A DNA stretch of 64,000 nucleotides, from positions 1 to 64,000 of the forward strand of contig JAJRQQ010000015.1 of NCBI GenBank assembly GCA_024280155.1, given 5' to 3'. The first letter of the stretch is position 1. Each line of letters opens with the position of its first letter. Below, in pieces: positions 47,923 through 55,928 of this stretch. A model generated the notes under the pieces. The model had not been told where the DNA came from. It ran no database searches and saw only the letters and a program-made list of their open reading frames with translations. Made by a program: the position numbers and the translations under genes. The DNA is from Bacteroidota bacterium (GTDB lineage: Bacteria > Bacteroidota > Bacteroidia > Flavobacteriales_D > Crocinitomicaceae).

Positions 47923-49197
47923 TTATACTTTATTACTTAGTGTTTGAGTTCTATCTGGCCCAACAGACACAACTGTAATTGGGACTTCCAATTTTTGTTC
48001 CAAATATTTCACATAAGCTTTCAATTCTGCTGGTGCATCATCAAAAGAAGATAATTTCGTTGTATCACAATTCCATGCTTTGATTTCTTCATAAACAGGA
48101 ACAACTTCTACATCGTTCACATCATAAGGAAAATAATCAAATCTTTCTCCATCAATCATGTAATGTGTACAAACACTAATCGTATCAAAGTTATCCAAAA
48201 CATCTGCTTTCATCATTGATAATTCAGAAACACCATTAATCATGATTGCGTATTTCAACTGTGGGATATCAATCCAACCACATCTTCTAGGTCGACCAGT
48301 TGTTGCCCCAAATTCGAAACCTTCTTTTCTAATTTTCTCTCCTACCTCATCATGTAATTCAGTTGGAAAAGGTCCACTTCCTACACGAGTACAATACGCT
48401 TTGAAGATACCGATTACATCTCCAATTCTCGTTGGAGCAACACCTAAACCTGTACAAGTTCCTGCAGTTACTGTATTCGAAGAAGTTACAAAAGGATACG
48501 TTCCGAAATCAATATCTAACATTGTACCTTGTGCACCTTCAGCAAGGACTTTTTTACCTGACTTAATCGCATCATTGATATATTGTTCACTATCAACAGC
48601 TCTTAATTCTTTCAATTTTTCGATTGCATCCATCCAAGGGCCTTCAAGTTCGTCCAGGTTGTATTCGAAATCGGCATATCGTTCTAACATTGCTTTATGT
48701 TTCTCAACCAAAGCATTGTATTTTGCTTCAAAATTAGGAGAATAAATATCACCTACTCTCAAACCATTACGACCTGTTTTATCCATATAAGTTGGTCCGA
48801 TTCCTTTCAAAGTTGATCCAATTTTATTTTTCCCTTTCGCAGCTTCTGATGCAGCATCAAGAATACGGTGAGTAGGGAGGCTTAAATGTGCTTTTTTTGA
48901 AATGATTAATCGCGAAGGAATATCAATATTAAAAGGTTTTAATTTATCCAATTCACCTTGAAAAATAACAGGGTCAATAACGACACCGTTACCGATTAAG
49001 TTCATCACATCATCTCTGAATATACCCGATGGGATTGTGTGAAGAACATGTTTTGTCCCTTCAAACTCTAAGGTATGACCTGCATTTGGTCCCCCTTGAA
49101 AACGGGCAATAATATCATATTTGGGTGTCAAGACATCAACAATTTTGCCTTTTCCTTCGTCCCCCCACTGTAATCCTAATAGAACGTCAACTTTCAT
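47923..49197 (-). CDS. purA: Adenylosuccinate synthetase
   Basis: First step from IMP to AMP, GTP-dependent. The 424 residues have VLLGLQWGDEGKGKIVD (catalytic Asp13-type), FQGGPNAGHTLEF, IGPTYMDKTGRNGLRVGD, AEGAQGTMLDIDFGTYPFVTSS and GATTGRPRRCGWID. The ATG overlaps the stop of the STAS gene (ATGA). The C-terminal part (VPITVVSVGPDRTQT) is canonical. Confidence 0.98.
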   Translation of the reverse strand: MKVDVLLGLQWGDEGKGKIVDVLTPKYDIIARFQGGPNAGHTLEFEGTKHVLHTIPSGIFRDDVMNLIGNGVVIDPVIFQGELDKLKPFNIDIPSRLIISKKAHLSLPTHRILDAASEAAKGKNKIGSTLKGIGPTYMDKTGRNGLRVGDIYSPNFEAKYNALVEKHKAMLERYADFEYNLDELEGPWMDAIEKLKELRAVDSEQYINDAIKSGKKVLAEGAQGTMLDIDFGTYPFVTSSNTVTAGTCTGLGVAPTRIGDVIGIFKAYCTRVGSGPFPTELHDEVGEKIRKEGFEFGATTGRPRRCGWIDIPQLKYAIMINGVSELSMMKADVLDNFDTISVCTHYMIDGERFDYFPYDVNDVEVVPVYEEIKAWNCDTTKLSSFDDAPAELKAYVKYLEQKLEVPITVVSVGPDRTQTLSNKV

Positions 49198-49547
49198 TGT
49201 ACTTTATTTAAAGATTTGATTGCTTCCACTTGATTTTCACAAATGGTATATATTTCATCTAATTTTGAAATGGAAAATATTTTCTCCACATTCCCTGTTA
49301 TTCCTGTTAATATTAAATCTCCTCCCATTATTCGAGATTTTGTCAAGGTTCTCATAAAGAAACCTATTCCTGAAGAATTCGTATGTGTTAATTTTGATAA
49401 ATCAAAAACGATACGATAATAATTTTGATTCAAATAATCAAATACGGTCTTTTCTAATTCAACAAAATCCTCTTCTGTTATAATTTTCCCCGTTAATTCA
49501 TAAATGATAACTGGATCTTGAATAGATATGTGATACGATAGATTCAA
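49194..49547 (-). CDS. STAS domain protein (anti-sigma factor antagonist type)
   Basis: A 117-residue single STAS domain. YELTGKIITEEDFVELEKTV and YRIVFDLSKLTHTNSSGIGFFMRTL contain the conserved Ser-Ser-Gly with a likely phosphorylatable Ser (T-N-S-S-G). It begins with TTG, 1 nt behind the fur stop; no ATG or GTG lies upstream in this frame before a stop. Flavobacterial STAS proteins of this kind sit next to purA and fur; partner kinase or sigma factor not seen here. Confidence 0.82.
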   Translation of the reverse strand: MNLSYHISIQDPVIIYELTGKIITEEDFVELEKTVFDYLNQNYYRIVFDLSKLTHTNSSGIGFFMRTLTKSRIMGGDLILTGITGNVEKIFSISKLDEIYTICENQVEAIKSLNKVQ

Positions 49548-49548
49548 A

Positions 49549-49998
49549 TTACTTTTTTTTAGAATTCTTTTTTACACCATAAAAATAAAGTGAATGGTGT
49601 TGAATATCAATGTCAAAAATTTCTTCTAAGGTCGCTTTAATGTTTTGAATTCGTGGGTCACAGAATTCGATTAATTCACCAGAATCTGTTAAGACAATAT
49701 GATCATGTTGAGTTGAGCCATGTGATTTTTCAAATTGAGCGATATTTTTCCCAAACTGATGTTTCCTCACTAGGTTACATGCCAATAATAAATCGATTGT
49801 ATTGTAAAGAGTTGCACGAGAAACACGGTAATTTTGATCTTTCATCTTAACGTAAAGTGCCTCGATATCAAAATGTCCGTCAAATGCATAAATCTCTGCG
49901 AGTATAGCAAATCGTTCAGGGGTTTTCCTGTGTAGATTTTGCTCCAAATAAGCGGAGAATATATTTTTAACCTTTACGTGTAATTCTTCTTGAACCAT
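49549..49998 (-). CDS. Fur family transcriptional regulator
   Basis: A 149-residue metalloregulator: N-terminal winged helix ([35 protein letters not shown]) and C-terminal metal/dimer domain ([27 protein letters not shown]). The HxDH metal ligands are present; the structural Zn CxxC pairs are absent. It could be Fur, Zur or PerR; the sequence does not settle this. I start at ATG 49998 (MVQEELHVK), not at a TTG two codons upstream. Confidence 0.92.
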   Translation of the reverse strand: MVQEELHVKVKNIFSAYLEQNLHRKTPERFAILAEIYAFDGHFDIEALYVKMKDQNYRVSRATLYNTIDLLLACNLVRKHQFGKNIAQFEKSHGSTQHDHIVLTDSGELIEFCDPRIQNIKATLEEIFDIDIQHHSLYFYGVKKNSKKK

Positions 49999-50015
49999 AT
50001 TCAATAAGTAAAGAA

Positions 50016-50023
50016 CAAAATTA
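50016..50023 (-). promoter_or_regulatory. -7 promoter element for the fur-STAS-purA unit
   Basis: On the minus strand TAATTTTG, a perfect TAnnTTTG match, 17 nt before the fur ATG. No clear TTG at -33. Confidence 0.45.
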
Positions 50024-50110
50024 GAGATTTAATTAGAAACTAATCGAAAAGTTGATTAAAAAAACAATGAGTTTTCAACAACTTATGAGCAATTCTTCAT
50101 TTAACAGAAT

Positions 50111-50138
50111 AAAAAATCCCGCTCAAGATTGAACGGGA
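50111..50138 (-). terminator. Rho-independent terminator after the TerB-like gene
   Basis: On the minus strand TCCCGTTCAA, loop TC, TTGAGCGGGA, then TTTTTT: a 10-bp stem with one G-T wobble. It starts 25 nt after the stop codon at 50164. Confidence 0.8.
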
Positions 50139-50163
50139 GATTTATAATTCAATTTATTTCTTA

Positions 50164-50589
50164 CTATTTCAATAAAATATCTAAAATATCTTCTTTAGAA
50201 ATCCCTTCTTTTGCGTGCGCTATAATATCTAGCGCATGGACTTCAATTTGGTCAGTATTAAAACCAAGTGCTATGGCATATTTTTTTATTAATTTTTCTT
50301 CAGCCGGATCTACGACTCCGTCAACAACTACCATTTGAATAAACGTAATTAACCTATCGAAACGTTCAACTTTTCCCAATGGGGGTACCATCGGATAAGC
50401 ATCTGGATTATCTATTATTTCTGCAACTTGCTCTTCTGTTAAAGAAAGACGCTTTGCCATTCTCGCCAAAAGTTTCACTTCACGATTATCAACCTTACCG
50501 TCAACTCTTGCAAGCATCACTAAGTTATTGAACAAACCTTTGTCCGCTTTCTTTTTCCCTGATTCAAATAATTGTGCTATTGTCCCCAT
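50164..50589 (-). CDS. TerB-like (TerB/YjfR fold) cytoplasmic protein
   Basis: A 141-residue all-helical protein with two TerB-type half-repeats carrying acidic loops: NLVMLARVDGKVDNREVKLL and QMVVVDGVVDPAEEKLI. These D-G-x-V/D loops match the TerB family metal-binding fold. The name relates to tellurite resistance, but the family occurs widely without it. It is a monocistronic gene with its own strong promoter and terminator. Confidence 0.82.
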   Translation of the reverse strand: MGTIAQLFESGKKKADKGLFNNLVMLARVDGKVDNREVKLLARMAKRLSLTEEQVAEIIDNPDAYPMVPPLGKVERFDRLITFIQMVVVDGVVDPAEEKLIKKYAIALGFNTDQIEVHALDIIAHAKEGISKEDILDILLK

Positions 50590-50610
50590 TGTTTTCTATA
50601 ATAATTGGTG

Positions 50611-50640
50611 CAAAGATAATGGATTCACTTTAATGAGCAA
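50611..50640 (-). promoter_or_regulatory. Promoter of the TerB-like gene
   Basis: On the minus strand TTG (50640-50638), exactly 19 nt, then TATCTTTG (50618-50611): both elements and spacing fit the Bacteroidota consensus. The -7 element is 21 nt before the ATG. Confidence 0.72.
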
Positions 50641-50668
50641 CTGTTTGATTAAAGAAGTTTTCCAGAAT

Positions 50669-50712
50669 GTAGGTTGGGGTATCGACATCTCGGTAAGCTC
50701 GACGACCGAATC
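50669..50712. repeat. Second copy of the GTAGGTTGGGG...TCGACA element
   Basis: GTAGGTTGGGGTATCGACA, then TCTCGGTAAGCTCGACGACCGA. The first 19 bp match 42718-42736 with two differences. It lies in the 168-bp gap between gmhA and the TerB-like gene. It contains TCGA-rich palindromic parts that could fold as RNA. Confidence 0.6.
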
Positions 50713-50757
50713 ATCGACTGAAACACTTGCATTATGTATTCTACCGTTTATACAAAC

Positions 50758-51327
50758 TTAAACATTCTCTTCTATATATCCGATTAGAGAATGAATTACC
50801 TTGATGTGAATTTCCTGTGCACGATCGGCATATTGTGAAAAAGGTGCGCGAATCTCAACATCACAAAGTGAAGCAATTTCTCCTCCATCTTTACCTGTCA
50901 AGGCAATGACTTTCATGTTTTTTTTCTTCGCAGCTTGAATAGCATTGATCACATTTTTAGAATTCCCTGAAGTTGAAATAGCCAAAAGAACATCCCCAGC
51001 ATTTCCAACCCCTTCAACATATCTTGAAAAAATGTATTCAAAACCATAATCATTTCCAACACATGAAATATGTGTCGGGTCTGATATCGAAATCGCAGCG
51101 ATAGATGGTCGGTTATCTCTGTACCTGCCGGTTAATTCTTCAGCAAAATGCATTGCATCCGACATTGAACCACCGTTTCCACAACTGATAATTTTACCAC
51201 TTTTAGAAATGGATTCAACCATAATCCTACCTGCTTCTTCTATCTTAGAAAAATTCTCTTCCGTATTGAATTTAGCTAAAGTTTCAGCTGCTTCATTAAA
51301 TTGGTCTGCTATTTGTTTAGTGCTCAT
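50758..51327 (-). CDS. gmhA: Sedoheptulose-7-phosphate isomerase GmhA
   Basis: A 189-residue SIS-fold isomerase, first step of ADP-heptose synthesis for the LPS core. [56 protein letters not shown] and the C-terminal [17 protein letters not shown] are canonical. A perfect -7 element TATTTTTG (51351-51344, minus) is 16 nt before the ATG. Confidence 0.95.
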   Translation of the reverse strand: MSTKQIADQFNEAAETLAKFNTEENFSKIEEAGRIMVESISKSGKIISCGNGGSMSDAMHFAEELTGRYRDNRPSIAAISISDPTHISCVGNDYGFEYIFSRYVEGVGNAGDVLLAISTSGNSKNVINAIQAAKKKNMKVIALTGKDGGEIASLCDVEIRAPFSQYADRAQEIHIKVIHSLIGYIEENV

Positions 51328-51343
51328 TGAAAATGATTTTCAT

Positions 51344-51351
51344 CAAAAATA
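51344..51351 (-). promoter_or_regulatory. -7 promoter element for gmhA
   Basis: TATTTTTG on the minus strand, a perfect TAnnTTTG match 16 nt before the gmhA ATG, in the 109-bp divergent spacer shared with the gene at 51437. Confidence 0.45.
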
Positions 51352-51392
51352 AATAAATTTAGGACAGGTTCGAAGAAATTAAATCAAATTAC

Positions 51393-51400
51393 TATCTTTG
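51393..51400 (+). promoter_or_regulatory. -7 promoter element for the secreted protein at 51437
   Basis: TATCTTTG, a perfect TAnnTTTG match, 36 nt before the ATG. A weak -33 (TTC at 51370-51372) lies about 20 nt upstream. Divergent from the gmhA element 42 bp away. Confidence 0.5.
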
Positions 51401-51436
51401 AGTCCTGAGTTTAAACCACTCTAAAACAAAATTATT

Positions 51437-51865
51437 ATGAAAAAAAGTTTACTTATATTAATTATTGCTCTAATTTCATCAGTTTCTTTCTCTCAAACGA
51501 GCGATTGCTTTTTGAGGCTACAAAAGGCTTTCAACGTACGTGGAGCTAACCCTGTCTCAAATGACATGCACAGAAATGTAATCATTTCTTACTTTCAAAC
51601 TAACGGTTCAGCTTTCTGTATCGCAGGAAAAGCAAGAGTAGAAAACGGGAAAATAGTTTCAATATTTTTGCAATATGACGACAACACATACGAATTAATG
51701 GAAAAAGATTTCTATAATTCTAAAAAACAAAAACCTCAAATTGTAAATGGAAGCAGTGAAATGATTTTTAACGCCGATGGTGAAAAGTTTAAAATTATCT
51801 TTATCGACCAATTAAAACCAAAGAAAAAAGCATATAAATCGGTAGCTTTACCAGACGATTTATAA
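51437..51865 (+). CDS. Small exported protein of unknown function
   Basis: A 142-residue protein with signal peptide (KKSLLILIIALISSVSFSQ) and two Cys in the mature part (C23 region, C55). The rest is beta-rich (VIISYFQTNGSAFCIAGKAR, IVSIFLQYDDNTYELMEKDF, GEKFKIIFIDQLKPKKKA). No family recognised. It is monocistronic, with a promoter and a strong terminator. Confidence 0.78.
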   Translation: MKKSLLILIIALISSVSFSQTSDCFLRLQKAFNVRGANPVSNDMHRNVIISYFQTNGSAFCIAGKARVENGKIVSIFLQYDDNTYELMEKDFYNSKKQKPQIVNGSSEMIFNADGEKFKIIFIDQLKPKKKAYKSVALPDDL

Positions 51866-51882
51866 AAACAAAATAGTATTTC

Positions 51883-51909
51883 AAATCCCGTTTTTTTTGA
51901 ACGGGATTT
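51883..51909 (+). terminator. Rho-independent terminator after the gene at 51437-51865
   Basis: AAATCCCGTT, 7-nt T-rich loop, AACGGGATTT, then a run of T: a perfect 10-bp stem with a strong T-tract, 18 nt after the stop. Confidence 0.85.
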
Positions 51910-51959
51910 TTTTTGCTCCATATTTTATATCTCTCCTCAAATTAATTACTTTTATCAAC

Positions 51960-52754
51960 ATGAATATTTTTAACAACAAAATAGTTTGGATAACGGGTGC
52001 TTCTTCTGGAATTGGAAAAGAAATGGCTATTAAGCTCGAGAATGCAGGAGCAAACATTATTCTTTCTTCACGAAAAAAAGAATCGTTGGAAGAACTGAAA
52101 AAATCTTTACAGAATATAGAACAACACTTGGTTCTTTCTTTAGATTTAGAACATTCTTCCAATTTTGATGAATTAGCAAAAGAAGTTGTTCAAAAATATG
52201 GTCGAATTGATTATTTATTCAACAATGGCGGATTGTCTCAACGCTCTAATGCTTCAGAAACACCTTTAGAGGTTGACCGTAGAATTATGGAAATCAATTA
52301 TTTTGGAAATATTGCACTTACAAAAGCTGTGCTACCTTATATGCAAAAGCAGAAAAGTGGTCATATTGTTGTAATTTCTTCTATCGCTGGGAAATTTGGT
52401 TTCTTTCTTCGCTCCGCTTATTCTGCTTCAAAACATGCTCTTCAAGGTTTTTACGAAAGTTTGTTGCTTGAAGAGGAAGGAAATAATATCAAAGTAACCA
52501 TTGCTTACCCTGGGAAAATCAATACAAACATATCCGTTAACGCTTTGAATTCTTCTGGAGATTCTCACGGAAAAATGGATCACAATCAAGAAACAGGAAT
52601 GTCAGCGCAAGAATGTGTTGAGATTTTATTAGATGCTGTAAAAAAAGAAAAAAAAGAAATTCTTATTGGCAACAAAGAAATCAAAGCTGTTACGTTGAAA
52701 CGTTTTCTTCCGAAGTTGTTTTGGAAAGTTATCCGAAAACAAAGTGCAACCTAA
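51960..52754 (+). CDS. Short-chain dehydrogenase/reductase (SDR)
   Basis: A 264-residue classical SDR. Cofactor motif VWITGASSGIGKEMAI (TGxxxGxG), NNGG, the catalytic Ser in VVISSIAGKFG and YSASKHALQGF (Tyr-x-x-x-Lys). It resembles DHRS7-like membrane-associated SDRs; the substrate is unknown. I start at ATG 51960 (MNIFNNKIVW); an upstream in-frame ATG lies inside the terminator. TACTTTTA (51947-51954), 7 of 8 of the -7 consensus, is 5 nt before the start. Confidence 0.88.
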   Translation: MNIFNNKIVWITGASSGIGKEMAIKLENAGANIILSSRKKESLEELKKSLQNIEQHLVLSLDLEHSSNFDELAKEVVQKYGRIDYLFNNGGLSQRSNASETPLEVDRRIMEINYFGNIALTKAVLPYMQKQKSGHIVVISSIAGKFGFFLRSAYSASKHALQGFYESLLLEEEGNNIKVTIAYPGKINTNISVNALNSSGDSHGKMDHNQETGMSAQECVEILLDAVKKEKKEILIGNKEIKAVTLKRFLPKLFWKVIRKQSAT

Positions 52755-52759
52755 ACCAT

Positions 52760-52790
52760 AAAAAAGGCCGCCATACAATATGACGACCTT
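52760..52790 (-). terminator. Rho-independent terminator after the alginate-export-type porin gene
   Basis: On the minus strand AAGGTCGTCATA, loop TTG, TATGGCGGCCTT, then TTTT. The 12-bp stem contains two G-T wobbles that become C-A mismatches on the plus strand, so it acts for the minus-strand porin gene, not for the SDR gene. Confidence 0.78.
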
Positions 52791-52817
52791 AAAACAAAGA
52801 TGAATCTTTAGTTTATC

Positions 52818-54218
52818 TTATTTCGTTTCAATTTGTTTTGCTTGTTTCTTTTCTTTCTTTTTCAAAAAGTTTGGTTTAATGATAACCATTGTATAAGCCC
52901 AGTTATTAATTTGATCTGTTCTACCTTTACCTGCATCAGGTCCTGTTGTGTAAGTAACACCTTTTAACGTAGCCAATGTTTCAGACGCTAACATGTGAGA
53001 ATATCCCATTTTAACAGTAACGCTTTTGTTTACTTTAAATCCAACAGATAAATCAAATTCAGTTCCCAAGAATGAACTCATCGCTTTGTACTCACCTGTA
53101 TTTGCCAAAACAACTGGATCAAGAACATCATTTCCTGCTAAGAAAATATGCGTATTTAATCCTACATTAAATTTGTTAAACTTATAACCTAGCTTAAAGT
53201 AGGCATCATTTAAACCAACATTTCCGTGCGGATTTCCAACATAGAAATAATCCATTAAACCATTGAACTTATGATTTGTTCCAAAAAATGGTGTAAATGC
53301 GCGGTTTGTATTTCTGTATGACGCCGTTGTATCTGTCTGACTCTGTCCAGATTGCATTTCAAATCCTAATCCAATTTTAAACTTATCTGTTAAGTTATAA
53401 TTTGCTTCTAACCCAATTAAATATGCAGACAATTTATCTTGTCGTATCGTTAAGGTTTTTTGCGGTGTTCCCATCTGAAAGAAACCATTGAAAGTCATTT
53501 TTAATTTACCAAAGTTAAATTTCGTGTGAGTACCCATTGTTTGAGTATAGTACATAGCATCATTCGTTACGCCACTCGCTAAAGTATCAAAAGATTGACT
53601 ACCTAAATTTAAGAACAATAAACTTGTTGTAATTTTATCACTTACCTTATAATTAAACCATGCATAATGCATATCTCTATAACTTTTTACCAACATATAA
53701 TCAACTCCAGACAAAGCACCAAATTTATTTGAAGTTTGATTAAAAGCTAAACCTACATGCAATTTCATTTTGTTTTTTTCATATTGCAGAACAGCAGCAT
53801 CATGACTTCTTGCTTGTTGAGCCCAACCAACATTACCGAAAATACGGTGATCATCTAAAATAATCTCTTGACGACCCATTTTCAATCCTAAATTTTTATT
53901 GAAATTTATTTTCCCCCAAGCTTGATGAATTGACATAAAACCATCCGAAACATTTAATTGAGAATTCGCTCCCCATACTCGTATATCTTGTACCGAAACA
54001 TAGAACTCATAATCATCAACTTTATAACCGACATTCAGACGAGTTCTTTGACTAATATGGAATGCACTTGCTTGATTCGTGTCAGCATTTTCCTTAAAAC
54101 CATGACGATATTCAGCTCTTGGTCTATATTCGCCATCAAAAGTTAGCTGACCAAAAGAAGTTAAGGAAACTATCCCTAGCACTCCAGTTAATAATAATTT
54201 TTTAGTAAAACTTTTCAT
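52818..54218 (-). CDS. Alginate-export-family outer-membrane porin
   Basis: A 466-residue outer-membrane barrel: signal peptide (KLLLTGVLGIVSLTSFGQ), then LTFDGEYRPRAEYRHGF, FHISQRTRLNVGYKVDDYEFYVSVQDIRVWG, and LGLKMGRQEIILDDHRIFGN, the pattern of the Alginate_exp/porin family. The name is historical; in Bacteroidota such proteins often sit near nitrate or nitrite respiration genes. Here it is divergent from the Moco operon and shares its upstream palindrome with norC, which suggests a role in nitrogen-oxide uptake under low oxygen. That is inference. Confidence 0.85.
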   Translation of the reverse strand: MKSFTKKLLLTGVLGIVSLTSFGQLTFDGEYRPRAEYRHGFKENADTNQASAFHISQRTRLNVGYKVDDYEFYVSVQDIRVWGANSQLNVSDGFMSIHQAWGKINFNKNLGLKMGRQEIILDDHRIFGNVGWAQQARSHDAAVLQYEKNKMKLHVGLAFNQTSNKFGALSGVDYMLVKSYRDMHYAWFNYKVSDKITTSLLFLNLGSQSFDTLASGVTNDAMYYTQTMGTHTKFNFGKLKMTFNGFFQMGTPQKTLTIRQDKLSAYLIGLEANYNLTDKFKIGLGFEMQSGQSQTDTTASYRNTNRAFTPFFGTNHKFNGLMDYFYVGNPHGNVGLNDAYFKLGYKFNKFNVGLNTHIFLAGNDVLDPVVLANTGEYKAMSSFLGTEFDLSVGFKVNKSVTVKMGYSHMLASETLATLKGVTYTTGPDAGKGRTDQINNWAYTMVIIKPNFLKKKEKKQAKQIETK

Positions 54219-54242
54219 ATCTTAAATTAATTAAATTAAACT

Positions 54243-54262
54243 ATATCATACTTTTATGATAT
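54243..54262. promoter_or_regulatory. Palindrome in the porin leader
   Basis: ATATCATA, CTTT, TATGATAT: perfect 8-bp arms, 25 nt upstream of the porin start codon. It may be an operator or an mRNA hairpin. The arrangement of the arms differs from the operator at 54331. Confidence 0.45.
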
Positions 54263-54330
54263 TATTTTTCAAAAACTAGAACAAATTTATAGACTATTGA
54301 GATTCTGACATATGAGTTGAGTATGCTATT

Positions 54331-54350
54331 AATATGATAAAAATCATATT
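54331..54350. promoter_or_regulatory. Candidate Crp/Fnr-family operator (porin side)
   Basis: AATATGA-TAAAAA-TCATATT: perfect 7-bp arms and a 6-bp spacer, the geometry of Crp sites (TGTGA-N6-TCACA). The arms are identical to those of the site upstream of norC. A weak minus-strand -7 (TATGTCAG, 54312-54305) would put the porin start of transcription about 41 bp from the centre, as for class II activation. Confidence 0.6.
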
Positions 54351-54694
54351 CCTACTTATTTAACCGAACGCCCATTCTATTTAACTCTGTTTTCAACCCT
54401 TCTATATTTTTAAATTAAGTTTGTTTTTAAAACTCCCTACTGAAACGGTTGAGACACAAGTAAATTGACTGTAAATCAATTTTTAAAAAAAACAGAAAAC
54501 GCCTTTATCATTACTAATCAACTTCATCTTTTTTTATGCTTAAGCCACATAAAATTCATCATTTATTTTCGCAACCATAACAGATCTTTAATTCTGCAGT
54601 CATTCTTTTCGCCTATATGTGATTTAAATAAAATTGTAAAACAACATACCTTAAAACCATTTATTTATCACTTACTTTTATGATTCATATCGTA

Positions 54695-54725
54695 TTGATA
54701 TTGTACGAAATAAAGAATATCTTTG
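54695..54725 (+). promoter_or_regulatory. Promoter of the moeA-moaA operon
   Basis: TTG (54695-54697), 20 nt, TATCTTTG (54718-54725): fits TTG-N19/20-TAnnTTTG. ATG of moeA is 24 nt further. ATATC-N5-GATAT (54687-54701) overlaps the -33 element and may be a second binding site. Confidence 0.7.
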
Positions 54726-54749
54726 TCCAACAACAAAATAGTCCAAAAT

Positions 54750-55928
54750 ATGATTAGTGTTCAAGAAGCATTCGACAACATAACTAAAAATGTAAACGTT
54801 AGTCCGATTAAGAATATTGAAACGCAATACTCACTTGGACAAGTTCTCGCTGAAGATGTGTATTCTCCTATTAATATGCCTCCTTTTAATCAATCGGCTA
54901 TGGATGGTTACGCTATTGGCGATATCGAATCTGATTCTTTTTCTGTCATTGGCGAAATTCAAGCAGGCGCAAATAGTAGTCACATAAAACTTCAAAAAGG
55001 TGAAGCTATTCGGATTTTTACTGGAGGAATGGTGCCTCAAGGTACTGCAACAGTTGTGAAACAAGAAATTGTTGAGGTAAAAGATAAAATCATTCGAATT
55101 ACAGAAGAGATAAAAGAAAATCAAAATATTCGTCCGTTGGGTGAACAAATAGAAGAAGGTGAACTTGCTTTAGAAAAGGGAACTGTAATTGATGCTGGAG
55201 TGATTGGTTATTTATATGGTATCGGTATTCACCAAATAGATGTTTATTCCAAACCAAAAACAATCGTTATTGCGACTGGTAACGAATTAACTAAACCAGG
55301 CAAAGAATTATCTCCTGGCAAAATATACGAATCAAACACCTACACTATTCAAGCTGCACTGAATGAAATTGGCATTGATGCAACAATCAAAACTGTTGAG
55401 GATGATTATGATTCTACTCGAGAAATCATTCAAAATGCTATTGAAGATTATGATTTAGTCATTCTAACCGGAGGGATATCTGTAGGTGATTATGATTTTG
55501 TAGGAAAAGCAGTGAATGAGATAGGTGTGGAGCAAATTTTCTACAAAGTAAAGCAGAAACCGGGTAAACCTATCTATTTTGGGAAAAAAGATAAAACCAT
55601 CGTTTTTGGACTACCTGGTAATCCTGCAGCAGCTTTGTCGTGTTTTTACATTTACATTACTCCTGCAATACGGAAATATCAGGGATTTAAAGATTTAACA
55701 CTTAAAAAAAGATCACTCAAACTTTCTGCCGATTATCAAAAAACGAAGAAACTTTCTCATTTCCTGAAAGCATTCTACAAAGATAATGAAGTTGGAATTC
55801 TAAACAGTCAAAGCTCTGCGATGCTCAGTTCATTTGCAACCGCAAACTGCTTACTTTTTCTCGAAGAAGGAAAAGAAGAATGGAAAAAAGGGGAAATTGT
55901 TGAGGCATATATTCTTCCAAAATTTTAA
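54750..55928 (+). CDS. moeA: Molybdopterin molybdenumtransferase MoeA
   Basis: Inserts molybdate into adenylated molybdopterin. The 392 residues show PINMPPFNQSAMDGYAIG, VGEIQAGANSS-like region, RIFTGGMVPQGTATVVKQE, the MoCF motif ILTGGISVGDYDFVG and FGLPGNPAAALSCFY, plus the C-terminal domain IV. I start at ATG 54750 (MISVQEAFDNI); a TTG 27 nt upstream lies inside the promoter. First gene of a tightly packed operon. Confidence 0.95.
   Translation: MISVQEAFDNITKNVNVSPIKNIETQYSLGQVLAEDVYSPINMPPFNQSAMDGYAIGDIESDSFSVIGEIQAGANSSHIKLQKGEAIRIFTGGMVPQGTATVVKQEIVEVKDKIIRITEEIKENQNIRPLGEQIEEGELALEKGTVIDAGVIGYLYGIGIHQIDVYSKPKTIVIATGNELTKPGKELSPGKIYESNTYTIQAALNEIGIDATIKTVEDDYDSTREIIQNAIEDYDLVILTGGISVGDYDFVGKAVNEIGVEQIFYKVKQKPGKPIYFGKKDKTIVFGLPGNPAAALSCFYIYITPAIRKYQGFKDLTLKKRSLKLSADYQKTKKLSHFLKAFYKDNEVGILNSQSSAMLSSFATANCLLFLEEGKEEWKKGEIVEAYILPKF

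Larger units (their letters stand above)
54219..54749. promoter_or_regulatory. Divergent control region between the porin and the Moco operon
   Basis: 531 bp without a convincing gene (the only ORF, 54465-54683, has no recognisable protein or coupling). It holds a perfect ATATCATA-CTTT-TATGATAT palindrome in the porin leader, the AATATGA-N6-TCATATT operator, a degenerate TTGA-N7-TCAA and a clear moeA promoter at the right end. A/T content is very high. Confidence 0.7.

Noticed and set aside
49194-49547. Missing ATG of the STAS gene taken as gene decay
   Set aside because: A TTG start directly follows the fur stop and gives the expected N-terminus (MNLSYHIS), so the gene is intact.
54465-54479. 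TTGA-N7-TCAA as an FNR box
   Set aside because: The FNR consensus needs 6 nt between TTGA and TCAA; here there are 7, so the half-sites are out of register.
54465-54683. ORF of 72 codons in the porin/moeA intergenic region
   Set aside because: Composition is that of A/T-rich non-coding DNA, no family resemblance, and it overlaps promoter sequences.
54678-54690. TATGATTCATA as a further copy of the operator
   Set aside because: Half-sites are separated by one base instead of six, so it cannot bind a dimer in the same way.
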